Shown here: one piece after another, positions 35,200-45,982 of the stretch
Position numbering within the stretch: position 1 is the first letter of the stretch
Layout of the letters: each line of letters opens with the position of its first letter
DNA from: Podospora pseudocomata
Taxonomy: Eukaryota > Ascomycota > Sordariomycetes > Sordariales > Podosporaceae
Assembly: GCF_035222375.1 (NCBI RefSeq)
Contig: NC_085891.1
Span: 2,108,001-2,172,000, forward strand
Reading direction: 5' to 3'
Length of the DNA stretch: 64,000 bases
Made by a program: the position numbers and the translations under genes
Notes under the pieces: generated by a model
Database searches by the model: none
Told to the model about the DNA's origin: nothing
The model's input: only the letters and a program-made list of their open reading frames with translations

Positions 35200-37567
35200 G
35201 GCGGCAGATGGCCTGTGAGGCGGCGCAAATGAATAGCAGCGGCGCGTTATTCACTGGCAATAGGGGGGTGAGACGCGGTAAGCGACGAGCGATTGGCCCG
35301 TAATTTACTGAATGACGTGCATAGGCTGGTCGATTCGTAGCTTAGGTCCGTGTCTTCGATCAGCTTACTACTCGGAGGCTTGTCTGGCAGAGTAGTGAAG
35401 GTATTCAGAACCAAAAAAAAGCCGAGGTCGAAGAAAATGGACAAGAAGGGGAGCAGGTCAAAGCCAAGAAATGCTAGGGACTGCGCACCTAGGTGGACAG
35501 GTCAGGATCAGGGAAGGAAGCAATAAAAGGGGACAAGGTGTCGGACACTCGGGATTTCCATGGCCGTGGTACCCACCTACCCTCAATCAAGAGGTGTCAA
35601 CCGAGCCGTACATATCGACAAAAGCAGAAGGCAACCGACGCATGCGAAATGGGCGGCCCAGCATGCTTCCGGGCCGTCTACAGTACATGCTTTCTTCCCC
35701 AACAGGCGGAGTACCCCGCAGGCTTGCCACCGGCCTAGCGGCCGAAAGATTCATCTGGTCTGATCGAACATCGAAACAACAAAGAAGGGGACTTTCTTCG
35801 ATATCGATTTGCCGAATACGCCAACCCAGCGATCTCAGCCTTCCACGTTTCCCCCATCCCAGCACCCCTCGCTATCGATCCAGTTGATTCTTGAATGGGG
35901 TTAGGCAACTCTCCGAGACTATTCCCCATGTAACGACGTACATATATCACGGCCACCTAACGCCCCGTCTGACAGGGCGCGCAGCCTTTATTTAGTCAAG
36001 TTACTTTCTCTGAACAGCAGAATGCGGTGTAACGGCGAAACATACATTTTCCTCCATTGACTCTACACGTGGAAGCTGGAAAGAGTCCGGTCAGTTGAGC
36101 GGATGAGTCAAATACACCTCATAGCCTTCCCAATCGCACCTCTCTTGCAAGCTCTCCCTTCCCGCATATGACGTGAGACAAAGTCGGACTGCGGCCTCTA
36201 CAACACCCCGACCCTCACTTATATCCGTCCAACCAACCATCCAACCAAACACCCGAGGCAACATGAACCTGTTGAACTCGGTGTGGCTTGAAAGGCTGAA
36301 CCTGAACATGAACATAGCAAATGGCGCACAGTATACGCCCATCTCCCACCAACTGGTGACTCCGATGGCTGTTGTGAATCATCGCCGGCCTGGCCAGCAG
36401 GGCAGAAAACATCGCTCCCTGAGGCACGTACATGATCATATCAAACAGGCGATATTATCAGCTCAGCAATCACACTTCACCGCCCCTATTCACTGATAGC
36501 AAGAACTTTTGCTCACAAATCCTCCCGTTTCTGCCGATTGCAACCATCCAGCAAACCACAACCTCGGTACCTCCCTCCGTGATTGGCGGGCGAATGCAGT
36601 GTAAAAAGGTCACAAAAAAACAGGAATGCGGCGGTTATAGCGGCATGCCCAGACATTCGACGCACGGCACATCGTGATGGCCAAGAAAATGGAAAATCTG
36701 GAGAACCCTTGGCCCATGTTTCTTGGCGCAGTTGCTTGTGTCAGTGACCTGCAGATCGGTTGATGAAAAGAGCACCCAGCAAGCAGAAAGCAGTTCAACC
36801 ACACCTAAACACCCGTCAGAGGTCAAGACACTTCGTCATACCTTGCGGCTCTATTGGGAAGTTCCTTTTGTTCTTATTATTCATAGCTGGTCTCGACTAA
36901 CTACCCGTCATTCTTACGCTATGCACCAACTGCATTGAATGACAAGATATCCTTCGACATCTGCTGACATCCCCCTCTCCCAAACAGGATGTCATGGCGA
37001 TTTGAATCTCCCCGGGTGACTACTTTCGGTGGTTGGATTATGGGGGGTGGTACAAAGGTCCCTGAATTCGAGGATACAGTTTCTGTGCGACCATCACACA
37101 CGGCACCTAGACGACAACACACAAACGCAGAGTCGCACCAGGAGATAAGGTATGTGGTATCTCCAGCCAGTCTTGGTACCCAATTGCATGACATGGCTTT
37201 GTGTCTAGGGAAATATGGGTACTTTTTCAAGTACCTAGTGATACATATGACCAAGAGGTAGAGAGCTGGTTGGTGGTGCTCAGACGGAGAGTTACCACGG
37301 TACAGCAGCACTCTCAACATACCTTAGGGTAAGTATTACGAGAAGCATCAATGCCTGAACAGCACCTGTCGACTACCTACAACATCAATCAACGCAGTCG
37401 GTGGTGTTAGTACCAAAGAGAGGCCAACTTCAACTACGCGGTCATTACGGCCGAGTTGTTTCTCAAGCTACCTTGGTGTCCGCTCTACAGAAAGCCGGCA
37501 CTGAAGACAGGATGAACATAGCGCTGCCAGGTGCAAGCTAAAGCAAAACTACACCAGCTACCCCAAA

Positions 37568-38137
37568 GGGGTCTGGCTAGCCAGCAGGGCATGGCGTGTC
37601 TTATCCGGTGTGGTCTAGCCGTCCTGGGCAAATCGGTCAGGAATTAATCCTTGGGTGTATGAAGATCGCAAAGGCCACATTTTGTATGGGTAAACTGGGG
37701 TTCCCAATGTCAGTACTCTCGTCTTGCATTTTCCAGAGGTTCTTACCAGACAGCTAAACAATTAAAGCCTAAGATCCTGGCTATAATGTCAAACTCGGTG
37801 GTTTGGCGATAGCTTCGGTGGCCGCAGTTCAATGGGCAGTAACCCTCACAGTTCAGTAGGCCCTCACAGTTCAATGGGCCCTCGCAGTTCAGTAAGCAGT
37901 AGGCCTCACAGGGCAAGGCAATTTACAAGGCCTTTGGAAGTCACTGGCAATACGGGCATCATTCAAACCATCAATCGAACGTGGGTTGGTTAAGATATTG
38001 CTGCATTACTTGGCACGAAACAGACCCAGTTTTGGCTGTGATTTGGATATATTTAATGTTTTCAAATGTTTTGCCCAGGACGGTTAGACCACACTGGATA
38101 AGAGAGACTAAGCCCTGCTGGCTAGCCAGACTCCCCC
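37568..38137. mobile_element. Non-autonomous DNA transposon relic with ~65-bp terminal inverted repeats
   Basis: The left end (37568-37632) and right end (38070-38137) are inverted copies of about 65 bp with roughly 88 percent identity by eye. Both contain TCTGGCTAGCCAGCAGGGC and GTCCTGGGCAAA. The outer tips are GGGG/CCCC. The interior of about 435 bp has no coding capacity, so this is a MITE-sized, non-autonomous element. CAAA flanks both ends directly and could be a 4-bp target duplication, but this is too short to be sure. Differences between the two ends point to an old insertion. The superfamily is not determined. No second copy is seen in this window. Confidence 0.8.
37822..37898. repeat. 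~18-bp minisatellite inside the element
   Basis: Four imperfect head-to-tail copies of a CCCTCACAGTTCARTRGG-like unit, followed by a partial copy to about 37915. It lies in the middle of the inverted-repeat element. Confidence 0.8.
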
Positions 38138-38597
38138 AAAGTCAGCAATGACAAGTTGACAGACGTGAAACCTCAGAGACCTAGTTCAGAAGCCTGAATG
38201 ACGTCTCTCTGCAGGCTTAAGTAGAGCCGTCATCTACAGACTACCCAATCTCATACCGAAGCGCAACTGCCGCGCGGCACTTTACTAGATTATGTTTCTT
38301 GTGTCTTAACGCAGGAGCATCGAGATTGGTCCAGATTTCATAGATTTGACCCAGTCGAGATCTTGGAAGTCAGACGAAACCAAACACCAACACCGGACAC
38401 TCACAGCATGCTGAAAATTAATTCCCATTTTTCCATTCTTCTTCCCAAACGCCAAAACAAAAAAAAACAAAGAGGTCCTAAAAAAACCGATCGCCCCTCG
38501 TTGTGGAAAAACGTAAAAAGCTCTGGTATCATCACGAAACCTTTCCCTTATATGAGAAAAACAGAAACCAAACATTCCCAACCCCAACCGATCCAGT

Positions 38598-39530
38598 TTA
38601 CTCGCTATCCTCCTCCTCCTCCTCCTCATCATCCTCACCCCCCATCACAACATCCCCAGCACCCGAAGAACCCTTCTTCTTCTTCCCCGCACTCTTCGCC
38701 TCCTCCCTCTTCCTCTCAATATACTCCCTCGCCCCCTCCATAACCTCCACCTCCCCCCCAGCCGCCTTCCAAACCGCCAACAGCTCAACCTTGAACTCCG
38801 CCATACAAACACTAAACAGCTTCAACAACCTCGTCTGCCGACTATCCAGCACCTCCCCCGCTTTACAGACAGTATACCCCTCCTCCTGGAACCCATTCCC
38901 CTCCTCATCAACCCCCAAGCAAACCTTCCCCTTCACCATCCGGCACGGCACCCCCAACCGCCTCAGCTCCGGCTCGAGCGTGTGCGCGACAGGGACGTCA
39001 TGCTCCTTGGGCACCTCCCCCCCAGTGGAATACACCAACCCCTTCGGAATCACAAAATCCCTCGTCGCCACGCTCCCCGCCCGCGCGAAATCGACTTGGG
39101 TCAAGCTCTCAAAATAAGACTTGATCTCTTCAGGGGTACGATTGGTAAAAATCAAACCGACTGACCCAGTAAGATACGGTGCGAGAAGATGAATCCCGTC
39201 AGCTTGGGCTTCTTCGGGCGTGGAGCCGAGCGCGCGGAGGGTGAGCTTAGTCTTGCCAAAGAAGAGTCTACCCACCAAAAGAGTTAGCATCTACCACAAT
39301 GGGGAAGTTAAAAGGGAGGGTGGAAGGGGGAGTGCATACCGAGAATCACTCAACTCCCTCCTCACATCCTTCAAGTAATTATTCCTCATGTTGTCCACGC
39401 TAAACACCCAGCAGTACTGAAACTCGGGGATCGCGTCCCGAATGTTGGCAAACAGCTTGTCCTTGTTCTCGCGCGTCTTCTTGGACACCTGGGTCAGGTG
39501 GTAGACCTTTGCTCTCTTTGACTTGGGCAT
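38598..39530 (-). CDS. mrt4: Ribosome assembly factor Mrt4 (P0-like)
   Basis: Minus-strand exons are 39530..39340 and 39267..38598 (72-nt intron); the product is 286 aa. Mrt4 is the nuclear paralogue of ribosomal stalk protein P0 and occupies its rRNA site on pre-60S particles until exchanged. The [20 protein letters not shown] start is characteristic of Mrt4. The L10/P0 fold follows ([52 protein letters not shown]). The P0-specific P1/P2-binding C-terminus is absent. Instead there is a Lys-rich stretch and a Glu/Asp tail encoded by GAG/GAA repeats (about 38601-38640). An ordinary single-copy assembly gene; family call is secure. Confidence 0.95.
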
Positions 39531-40919
39531 CTTGTCGTAATATCCTTCCCGTTACCGAAAAATCGAGAGATTGCCTGTTGACAAAAAGAGACAATGTGAC
39601 CAGATCGGAAAAAGTAATTCGGGGTGGTGGAATTGGGGTTGCGAAAAAGTCGAGAGGTGGGTTGGCCGCTCGCTGCTGTGGCGGGCGTTATCGACTGAAA
39701 ACTGCTTGGGTTCCCCCAACTTTAGGTTTTTTCTGCCATGGGAATTTTTGGGCGGTGAAGCGCGGTGCCCCACACCGATTGAGAGCTGCAGGCGGGATGC
39801 CCCGCCCTGATAGGAGGGGAGGTTTTTCCTTCCGAACTTTATGTCGAGGGACTTACAAGACTCACCCAATTCACCAGGGAAGCAATTGAATGAATCTAGA
39901 ACAGAGATGAGCATGCGTTCACAATTCACATGGTTCATTGAGCAAAACATACATCCATGGCAGTTCTGGCACTAGTCTCTTAAACAAACGGCTACCTACC
40001 AGCTTCTGGTTTGGCTACTTACACATATCCTATCATGACATCCTGCCATGCATAATCAGGCCATCAAAGCAGAGGAAAAACAGTGATTTCCTTACCTCCC
40101 GACCTTACCTATCTAATCCCATCCATCTATTCCAAATGCTTTGCCGGCATTGGGCATGGAGTGACATGGCAAATTCGTGGAGGATCAAGCCTGGCGATTA
40201 CTGGGAACCATATCTCCCCTCCCGTTATTATTTTCCCCGGTCCGTTCCCAATCCTCACTTGTTCTCTTCTTTCCCATGATAAGAGCATATGATATGCTCC
40301 GAGAGGTGAACAAAAAAATAACACAAATAAATACAACAGAAAGAAAAGGTCAGAATTCGCTGTACCTTGGTGTGGTGGGTGGGTTGAGTTGGATGCTTTC
40401 TGCAAAGAAACATGGTGATAGCTTGATGACTGTCCACTGAGGCTGACAAATGCAAGACTGTGGACAAAGCTTGCTGTTTGTAAGACGATGCCCAGAAAGA
40501 TCAGTCAAAACATAGACAATAACTTCCGATAGAAAGCGAACCCTGACTTTGACCGAGAGTGTGGGTGACAATATTACAATGGTCGATACACAAACCCATA
40601 CCCGTCTTGGTGGCCTTGCAGGCAGATCCATGGGGGCTGAGCTTGTTTCCTGTGAGATATACTGGCGGCTTACCCCGTTGTCGAGGGAAGGGGGATGCGA
40701 GAGAGGGAAGATGTGAAAGTATCGGAATACCCACCACAAGACATTAAGCCTTGTCAAGAGCTAAGAGTAGCGGCGCAGCTTTCTGGGAGTCTCAGGCTCA
40801 CGCTTGATGTAGGGTTCATGCGGGCGAGCTTGCGGGCGATAGGCAAGATTGGGCTGATCCCGATGAGCAGATGAATTGCTCTCACGCGGCGGCTTTCGGT
40901 CCTCATCGTCGTCTTCCTT
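39531..40919. other. Intergenic: mrt4 promoter and U1-70K 3' region
   Basis: About 1.4 kb between two minus-strand genes. The mrt4 promoter side lies at 39531 to about 40000. No gene or repeat is recognised. Confidence 0.55.
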
Positions 40920-42453
40920 CTAGTACCGGCGAAGTTTTCTGGGATCCTCGTAACCACCGCCTTCGTACGCACGCTTCCGGGACTCGTCGTGATCTCTCGG
41001 TCTGTCGTAATCGCGGCCACCGCTGCCACCATTGTACCCACCATGGTCTCCGCGAGGTCGAACAGGCTCCATGTTGCTTCCGGATTGGCGAGGGTTGCGA
41101 TCGCGGAAACCGCCGCCAGATCTGTCATCATATGAGCGTGAACCGCCATCGCGACCTCCATACCCACCACCACTACCACCGCCACCACCACCACTACTAC
41201 CACCACCAGGCCCATCACGACGACCATCGCGATTGTCACGACCACCAAATCCTCCACCGGGTCCGCTCGGCGCGTTGGGGGGACCGCCAAAACCGCGATC
41301 ACCACCACCAAAGCCGCGGTCACCACCTCCAGCACGACCACCGCCAAAACCACCTCCGCGGAAACCACGATCACCACCGCCGAACCCGCCAGGACCGCCT
41401 CTGAATCCACGGTCACGCCCTCCCCTAAAACCACCGCCGAAGCCGCCACGGAAACCACCACCACCAAACCCGCTGGGACCCATCGGTCTAGGCATCGCGG
41501 CCTTAGTATAGCCTCTGCCACCCAACCCGCCACCGAGACGGCGAGGCTTCCAACCCTTGACTGTGCGACCTCTCTCCACATCAACCTTGACACGGCGGTC
41601 TCTAATTCGGAGGCCATCACACTGATCTAAAGCAGCTATTTCAAGCATGCGCCAAAGGCGCATTTGTTAGTCACGCCTTACCACGGGAAAAGAGTTACCT
41701 TGAAGGCAGTATAAACGATGCGGAGGGAAAAGAAGGAAAGGGGATGCTGTTGCGAGGCAGGCATTCTTGAGCGCCGTGACTCCTGAACACAAGCACCCGT
41801 CGAACATGATGATGAAGGATGGTTTGAATGTGGGCAATATTACCTCTCATGTCTTTCTCTCGCTCGTACACAACAAACGCGTAGCCGCGGTGCGGCTTTG
41901 GCTTCTTGTTGGGCTTCTCATGGGCATGGGTGTCGCGGACAATGCGGATCTGTTTGCTCTAGGTCAGCATACGTTTTGTTTCCTCGTGGGAGTATAGTAG
42001 ATAGCAACATACACGCTCAATGGGGCCAAAGCGGCCAAACTCGCGCTCAAGGTCCTTTTCATCGGCATTGTAGTCAAGACGCGCCACAATCAGCGTCTTG
42101 AAGGCATCGCCACGGATGTTGGGGTCCTCGTTTGGCTTGTCTAAACATCAGTTAGCAAGCTGTAACAATAAAACCCATGGGCGAGGTGGCCGACAGTTGA
42201 GGGGACCCTCGGTCAGGAGCTTCTCAAGAGCTTCCTTCTTCTCGCGTTGCTTGCGGTCGCGCGCCTCGAGCCAGCTTTCGGTCGGGGTGTATGGGATCTC
42301 CTTGTATTCCTCCATGGCTGGGAGAAAGTCGGCAACACCAGAGATTGTCGCTGTCTTTCGCTGCTCGGGGGCCTTATCGCAGGGCGGCACCCATCGCAGA
42401 GGTGGGCGCGGCGTGAAGAGCGCCAGCAAATTGGGCGGGAGTCGGTCGGTCAT
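40920..42453 (-). CDS. snp1: U1 small nuclear ribonucleoprotein 70 kDa (U1-70K)
   Basis: Minus-strand exons are 42453..42195, 42140..42013, 41949..41844 and 41635..40920 (introns 54, 63 and 208 nt); the product is 402 aa. U1-70K binds stem-loop I of U1 snRNA and helps recognise 5' splice sites. Residues 1-95 match the U1snRNP70 N-terminus ([19 protein letters not shown] and [10 protein letters not shown]), which contacts U1-C and the Sm ring. The RRM follows (about 98-180): RNP2-like TLIVARL and RNP1 RGYAFVVY, then the [15 protein letters not shown] helix. The C-terminal 190 residues are Gly-rich with many GGF, GGR and RGG units plus arginine/aspartate patches, rather than the long RS/RE domain of animals. 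Donors differ in quality: intron 1 starts GTCGGC, intron 2 GTATGT, intron 3 GTAATA. Intron 3 is the longest and carries a hairpin before its acceptor. The gene is divergent from mL43. Confidence 0.95.
41647..41663 (-). promoter_or_regulatory. Hairpin between branch point and 3' splice site of U1-70K intron 3
   Basis: A perfect 7-bp inverted repeat (ATGCGCC, three-base loop, GGCGCAT) lies in the 208-nt intron. On the sense (minus) strand it sits between the CTAAC branch motif (41670-41666) and the acceptor AG (41637-41636). Such a stem could shorten the effective branch-to-acceptor distance or block access. Structure is seen; regulation is inferred. Confidence 0.5.
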
Positions 42454-42858
42454 CGCTGCGACGACTGAGGTGGTTGTTGTTTTGTTGTTGTGATTCCTTC
42501 TCGGCGAAAATCACAAAAGCGGGTCTTTTGGAGAATATCAACCCAGAGTCCCAGCTTGGTCAATGGAATCGGCAAGCGCAGTGTTTCCCGTTGCGCTGAA
42601 AGAGATGATAAATATTATGACAAGTCGCGTGAGAGTTGAAATGGGGATTTGAAAAACGCAACAAGCTGCCTTCTTGTCAACGTCCTCAAAAAATGTGAAC
42701 CGTGCACCACCCACGTCCACCCAATCACAACCCGTTTCCCACCCAAATCCCCCCACTTATTTTTCCCAGGGTCACTTTTCTGCCGACCTGCCCCGAGTCG
42801 CAATCAATTCCGACCAGAAGGTGATGCTCTTCTCGCTGCGAAGACGACGTCGGCGACC
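42454..42858. promoter_or_regulatory. Shared divergent promoter U1-70K / mL43
   Basis: 405 bp separate the two start codons. The mL43 side is C-rich. No TATA box is obvious. Confidence 0.6.
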
Positions 42859-43384
42859 ATGGCGGTAAAAGCACTTCATGCGATCTCCCAAGGCCGGGTA
42901 TGTCCCCTTTCCCTCTATTTCCCCCCCTCCTACCCACAACTAACCTTCCCAACAGAACGGCGTAGGAGCCTTCATCCTCCAATGCAAAAGGATAGACCTC
43001 CACTACTGCGACTGGGCCGGTAGCTCTCGAGGCATGAAGTACGTCCCTTCCCCCCTCCCCTTGCCTTCCCCCATATACTAACCCCCCCCCAGCGGCTTCA
43101 TCAAATCCCTCCTCCCCAAATTCGCCGCCGCCCACCCTGAAATCGAATTCACCGTCTCCCCCCGCCCCGCCAAACACCCCGTCGCCATCGGCCACTACAT
43201 CAACGGCCGCTCCAAGCCCATCTGCGTCCGCAACATGGAGCCCTACGAGATCCTGAAGAAGCTCGAGCTCCTCCGCGACGCCAGCGGTGAGAAGCTCAAA
43301 AAGGTCACCAAGCCCGTCCGGTCCATCAACGAGTCCGTCAGAGGGATCTGGTCCCCGTACCACGGCAACGGTATGCCTTTGTAA
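42859..43384 (+). CDS. mrpl51: Mitochondrial large-subunit ribosomal protein mL43
   Basis: Exons are 42859..42897, 42956..43038 and 43093..43384 (introns 58 and 54 nt); the product is 137 aa, the normal size. The protein belongs to the mL43/yeast MRPL51 family with a thioredoxin-like (L51/S25/CI-B8) fold: NGVGAFILQCKRIDLHYCDW, then SSRGMNGFIKSLLPKFAAAH, and GHYINGRSKPICVRNM. It is a structural protein of the mitochondrial 54S subunit. The first exon is only 13 codons. A short basic N-terminus without acidic residues is compatible with mitochondrial import. The acceptor of intron 2 follows an uninterrupted C9 run. Confidence 0.93.
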
Positions 43385-44084
43385 ATTACTTTGTGTGTGG
43401 TTGCTGTGGCGGGTTGGGAATGGGAAATGGGTGCATGTATGAAAGATATATCACAATGGCAACGGCGTATATGGGCTGATTGGTTTGGACTCTTCTTCTG
43501 GAAAAAGCCCAAATATGTACAAAAACGATACCATTATCCAAACCGGGAGATGCATACTGGGTTCAAATTTATGATTTTATGCGTTTACTCTTCACTCCGT
43601 GTGCAACTGTCGACCCATGTTCCCTAGTCGTTCAATGCTCTGTACTTTTACATGACTGAATAACACACATTGAACGCATAGAACATGATAGAATAGGGTC
43701 TGAAACAAACACAATACATTAATGCCTTGGCAGGACGACGTCATGTGTCTTTGTGCCTTCAATACATGTAAATTTTATCCTAAATATATACGTTGAGGTA
43801 TCAATAGGATTATAGAAACGATGGATAGGCATAGTTCTACCCTGAAAAGACCTATTATGGCGAGGCCAAACACCGATGGAGTCTTCAAGCACCATTATCA
43901 GGTTGGGCAGGCCTCTCACGTGCCTTGGCAAGTATTTAGACAGTTAAAATTGGTATTTGTCATAGAGTAGGTAGAGTAGCGGTCTTTCATCACACTCATC
44001 TATATCCTCGCCAGCTCCTTTTTAGTCCTAAAAATCCCGTATAAGCCCACGCTAATTCCCAATAAAACGGACAGTGCCGCGCGC
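43385..44084. other. Intergenic, convergent 3' regions
   Basis: This lies between the stops of mL43 (plus) and tpi (minus). The sequence is AT-richer than its surroundings, as expected of 3' UTRs. No gene is seen. Confidence 0.55.
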
Positions 44085-45038
44085 TCACTGGTTGGAGTTG
44101 ATGATGTCGACGACTGTTGATAATTGTCAGCGTAAAATTTCCCCGCGATGAACAGGAGTAACTTACACTCGGGCTTCAAGCTGGCACCGCCAACAAGGAA
44201 ACCATCAATATCCGGCTGCTTAGCCAAGTCCTTGCTGTTCTTAGCAGTGACCGAGCCACCATACAAAATACGGGTCTCGTCAGCAACAGCGTCGGAAACC
44301 TTGGCCTTGAGCCACTTGCGGATAGCAGCATGCACCTCCTGGGCCTGCTCGGTGGTGGCAACCTTGCCAGTACCAATAGCCCAGATGGGCTCATAGGCAA
44401 TGACAATCTTCTTCCAGTCATCCCCAGAGAGCTTGGCGGCAAGAGCAGCGAGCTGCTTCTCGACAACAGCAACAGTGTTGCCAGCCTCGCGCTCCTCAAG
44501 GGACTCGCCGCAGCACCAAATCACGCTGAGACCACCGTCAATGGCAGCCTTGGTCTTGTCGGCGACATTCTCGTCAGACTCGCCGCCGGCTCTGCGCTCC
44601 GAGTGGCCGGTAATGGTCCAGTTCAGGCCGAGATCCTTAAGCTGGGAGACCGAGACCTCGCCGGTGTGGGCGCCGTTGGGCTTGGCGTAGACGTTCTGGG
44701 CCGAGACGGAGACGGTGCTGGCAGTGACGGCATCGACGGCGATGGGGAGGTAGAGGTGGGATGGGGCGATGACGACCTCTACGGCAGGGATTAGCTAACT
44801 TCGCAAACGGAGAGCGCGTGTCAGCAAAGACAAAAGCAGTGACATACCAACGTTGGGGTCCAATTGAGCCTCGTTGAGGTTCTTGATGATGGCCTTGATG
44901 GACTCCTTGGTGCCATTCCTATGTGTGGTCCGATCAGTCTCCGAGCTCTCTCTCTCGCACCGCGGGGTTTTGGGGGATATGGCGGGGTAGTTGAACCTAC
45001 ATCTTGAAGTTGCCGCCGACGAAGAACTTGCGAGCCAT
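44085..45038 (-). CDS. tpi1: Triosephosphate isomerase
   Basis: Minus-strand exons are 45038..45001, 44918..44848, 44778..44167 and 44113..44085 (introns 82, 69 and 53 nt); the product is 249 aa, exactly the family size. It interconverts dihydroxyacetone phosphate and glyceraldehyde 3-phosphate in glycolysis. Active-site elements are all visible: GGNFKMNG with the catalytic Lys, ITGHSERR with the catalytic His, and AYEPIWAIGTGKVAT with the catalytic Glu and flexible loop 6. YGGSV and GFLVGGASLKPEF bind the phosphate. The last exon encodes only nine residues after a split codon (VDIINSNQ at the end). First exon of 12 codons and several introns fit a highly expressed fungal TPI. A ATATAAAG-type TATA-like stretch lies about 40 nt upstream of the ATG on the sense strand. 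Confidence 0.97.
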
Positions 45039-45982
45039 GTTGGGCGATTGTTGTGTATTGACTACTGGCGTCTGGATATAAAGTGTAGCTTGATGCAAAG
45101 AAAAATGCGTCTTTTAGGGTATCTTGAGAGTGCTGTGGTTGTTGAGGGAGCGTGGTTGAGAGCTGACGGGAGGTGAGGGTATTTGAAGCTAAGCTTGACA
45201 AGGGGGGGGGGGGTCAGGATCGTCTGAAGGTGGGATGGAACCCGGGCGGGATGCTTGGAAGCTGCGGGGGCCCTTGGTGCAAGAACCAGCTCCAAACAGC
45301 CCACCACGCCGTGGACGAGCAATTCAGGAGCGTTGTACATCATTTCATCGGCAGGAACCAGCAGATACGGATGCTAGATAGATTCTGATCTGAGGACCAT
45401 TGGATTCCATGGAGGCATCACCATCCCATATCTCATACCCATTAACCATATATCAGCGGTCTCTACATGGCTTTGATGGTTTGAGGTCCTTCAATACCTG
45501 GTATTTTGTCCCCTGTGTGCTCACTCCCGTTACGTCCGCGTTCCCCCCATTACCGGCAGGGTCTCACGAAAAGTTGATGTCACACGGGATGAGCCTTTTG
45601 AAGTCCATAGTGTTGGGAACATGCAGCCAAATATATTTTTGGTGTCATCTCTATTATGTACGCACGGCACTCGCTGCCGCATATGTTATCTGACCGAGCT
45701 CTTGCCTCTCAACCTCTCACCAACCAGCTGGTCTGCTTTCTACTTTTCCGTGTGATTGCCATGAGTCCTCCGGCTTTAGCAAAACCAGGAGCGTCATGGT
45801 ATTCCGTCATCACCGGTGCCAAGAACTCATTCTAGTCTCCGTTACTGGACACCGGCTATTGGGTCTCCACAACGGCCGGACAAGACCGGACTACCGGTTC
45901 GTTGCCCTGCCGGGTCCTCCATCCATATGTCAAGCATGTCAACCTGCCTCAACTTTTGTCCCCTTCGCCGCCGTGCTTTGAT
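45039..45982. other. Intergenic: tpi promoter and utp16 3' region
   Basis: The left part is the tpi promoter with a G-run (about 12 G from 45202, so C12 on the tpi sense strand). The rest is downstream of utp16. No gene is seen. Confidence 0.55.

Larger units (their letters stand above)
35200..38597. other. Intergenic region holding a transposon relic
   Basis: About 3.4 kb. The right-hand 500 bp or so is promoter/leader of the ABC transporter in its 35.2-35.7 kb part and 3' region of mrt4 near 38.5 kb. Open frames are short and unconvincing. The 570-bp inverted-repeat element at 37568-38137 is the one structured feature. Confidence 0.55.

Noticed and set aside
36066-36071. CACGTG as a Cbf1 target near the ABC transporter
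   Set aside because: Single six-base match; the same word occurs several times elsewhere in the window, including inside coding regions.
40754-41620. Val/Ala-rich open frame on the minus strand
   Set aside because: It overlaps the Gly-rich end of U1-70K in another frame; composition reflects the repeat, not a gene.
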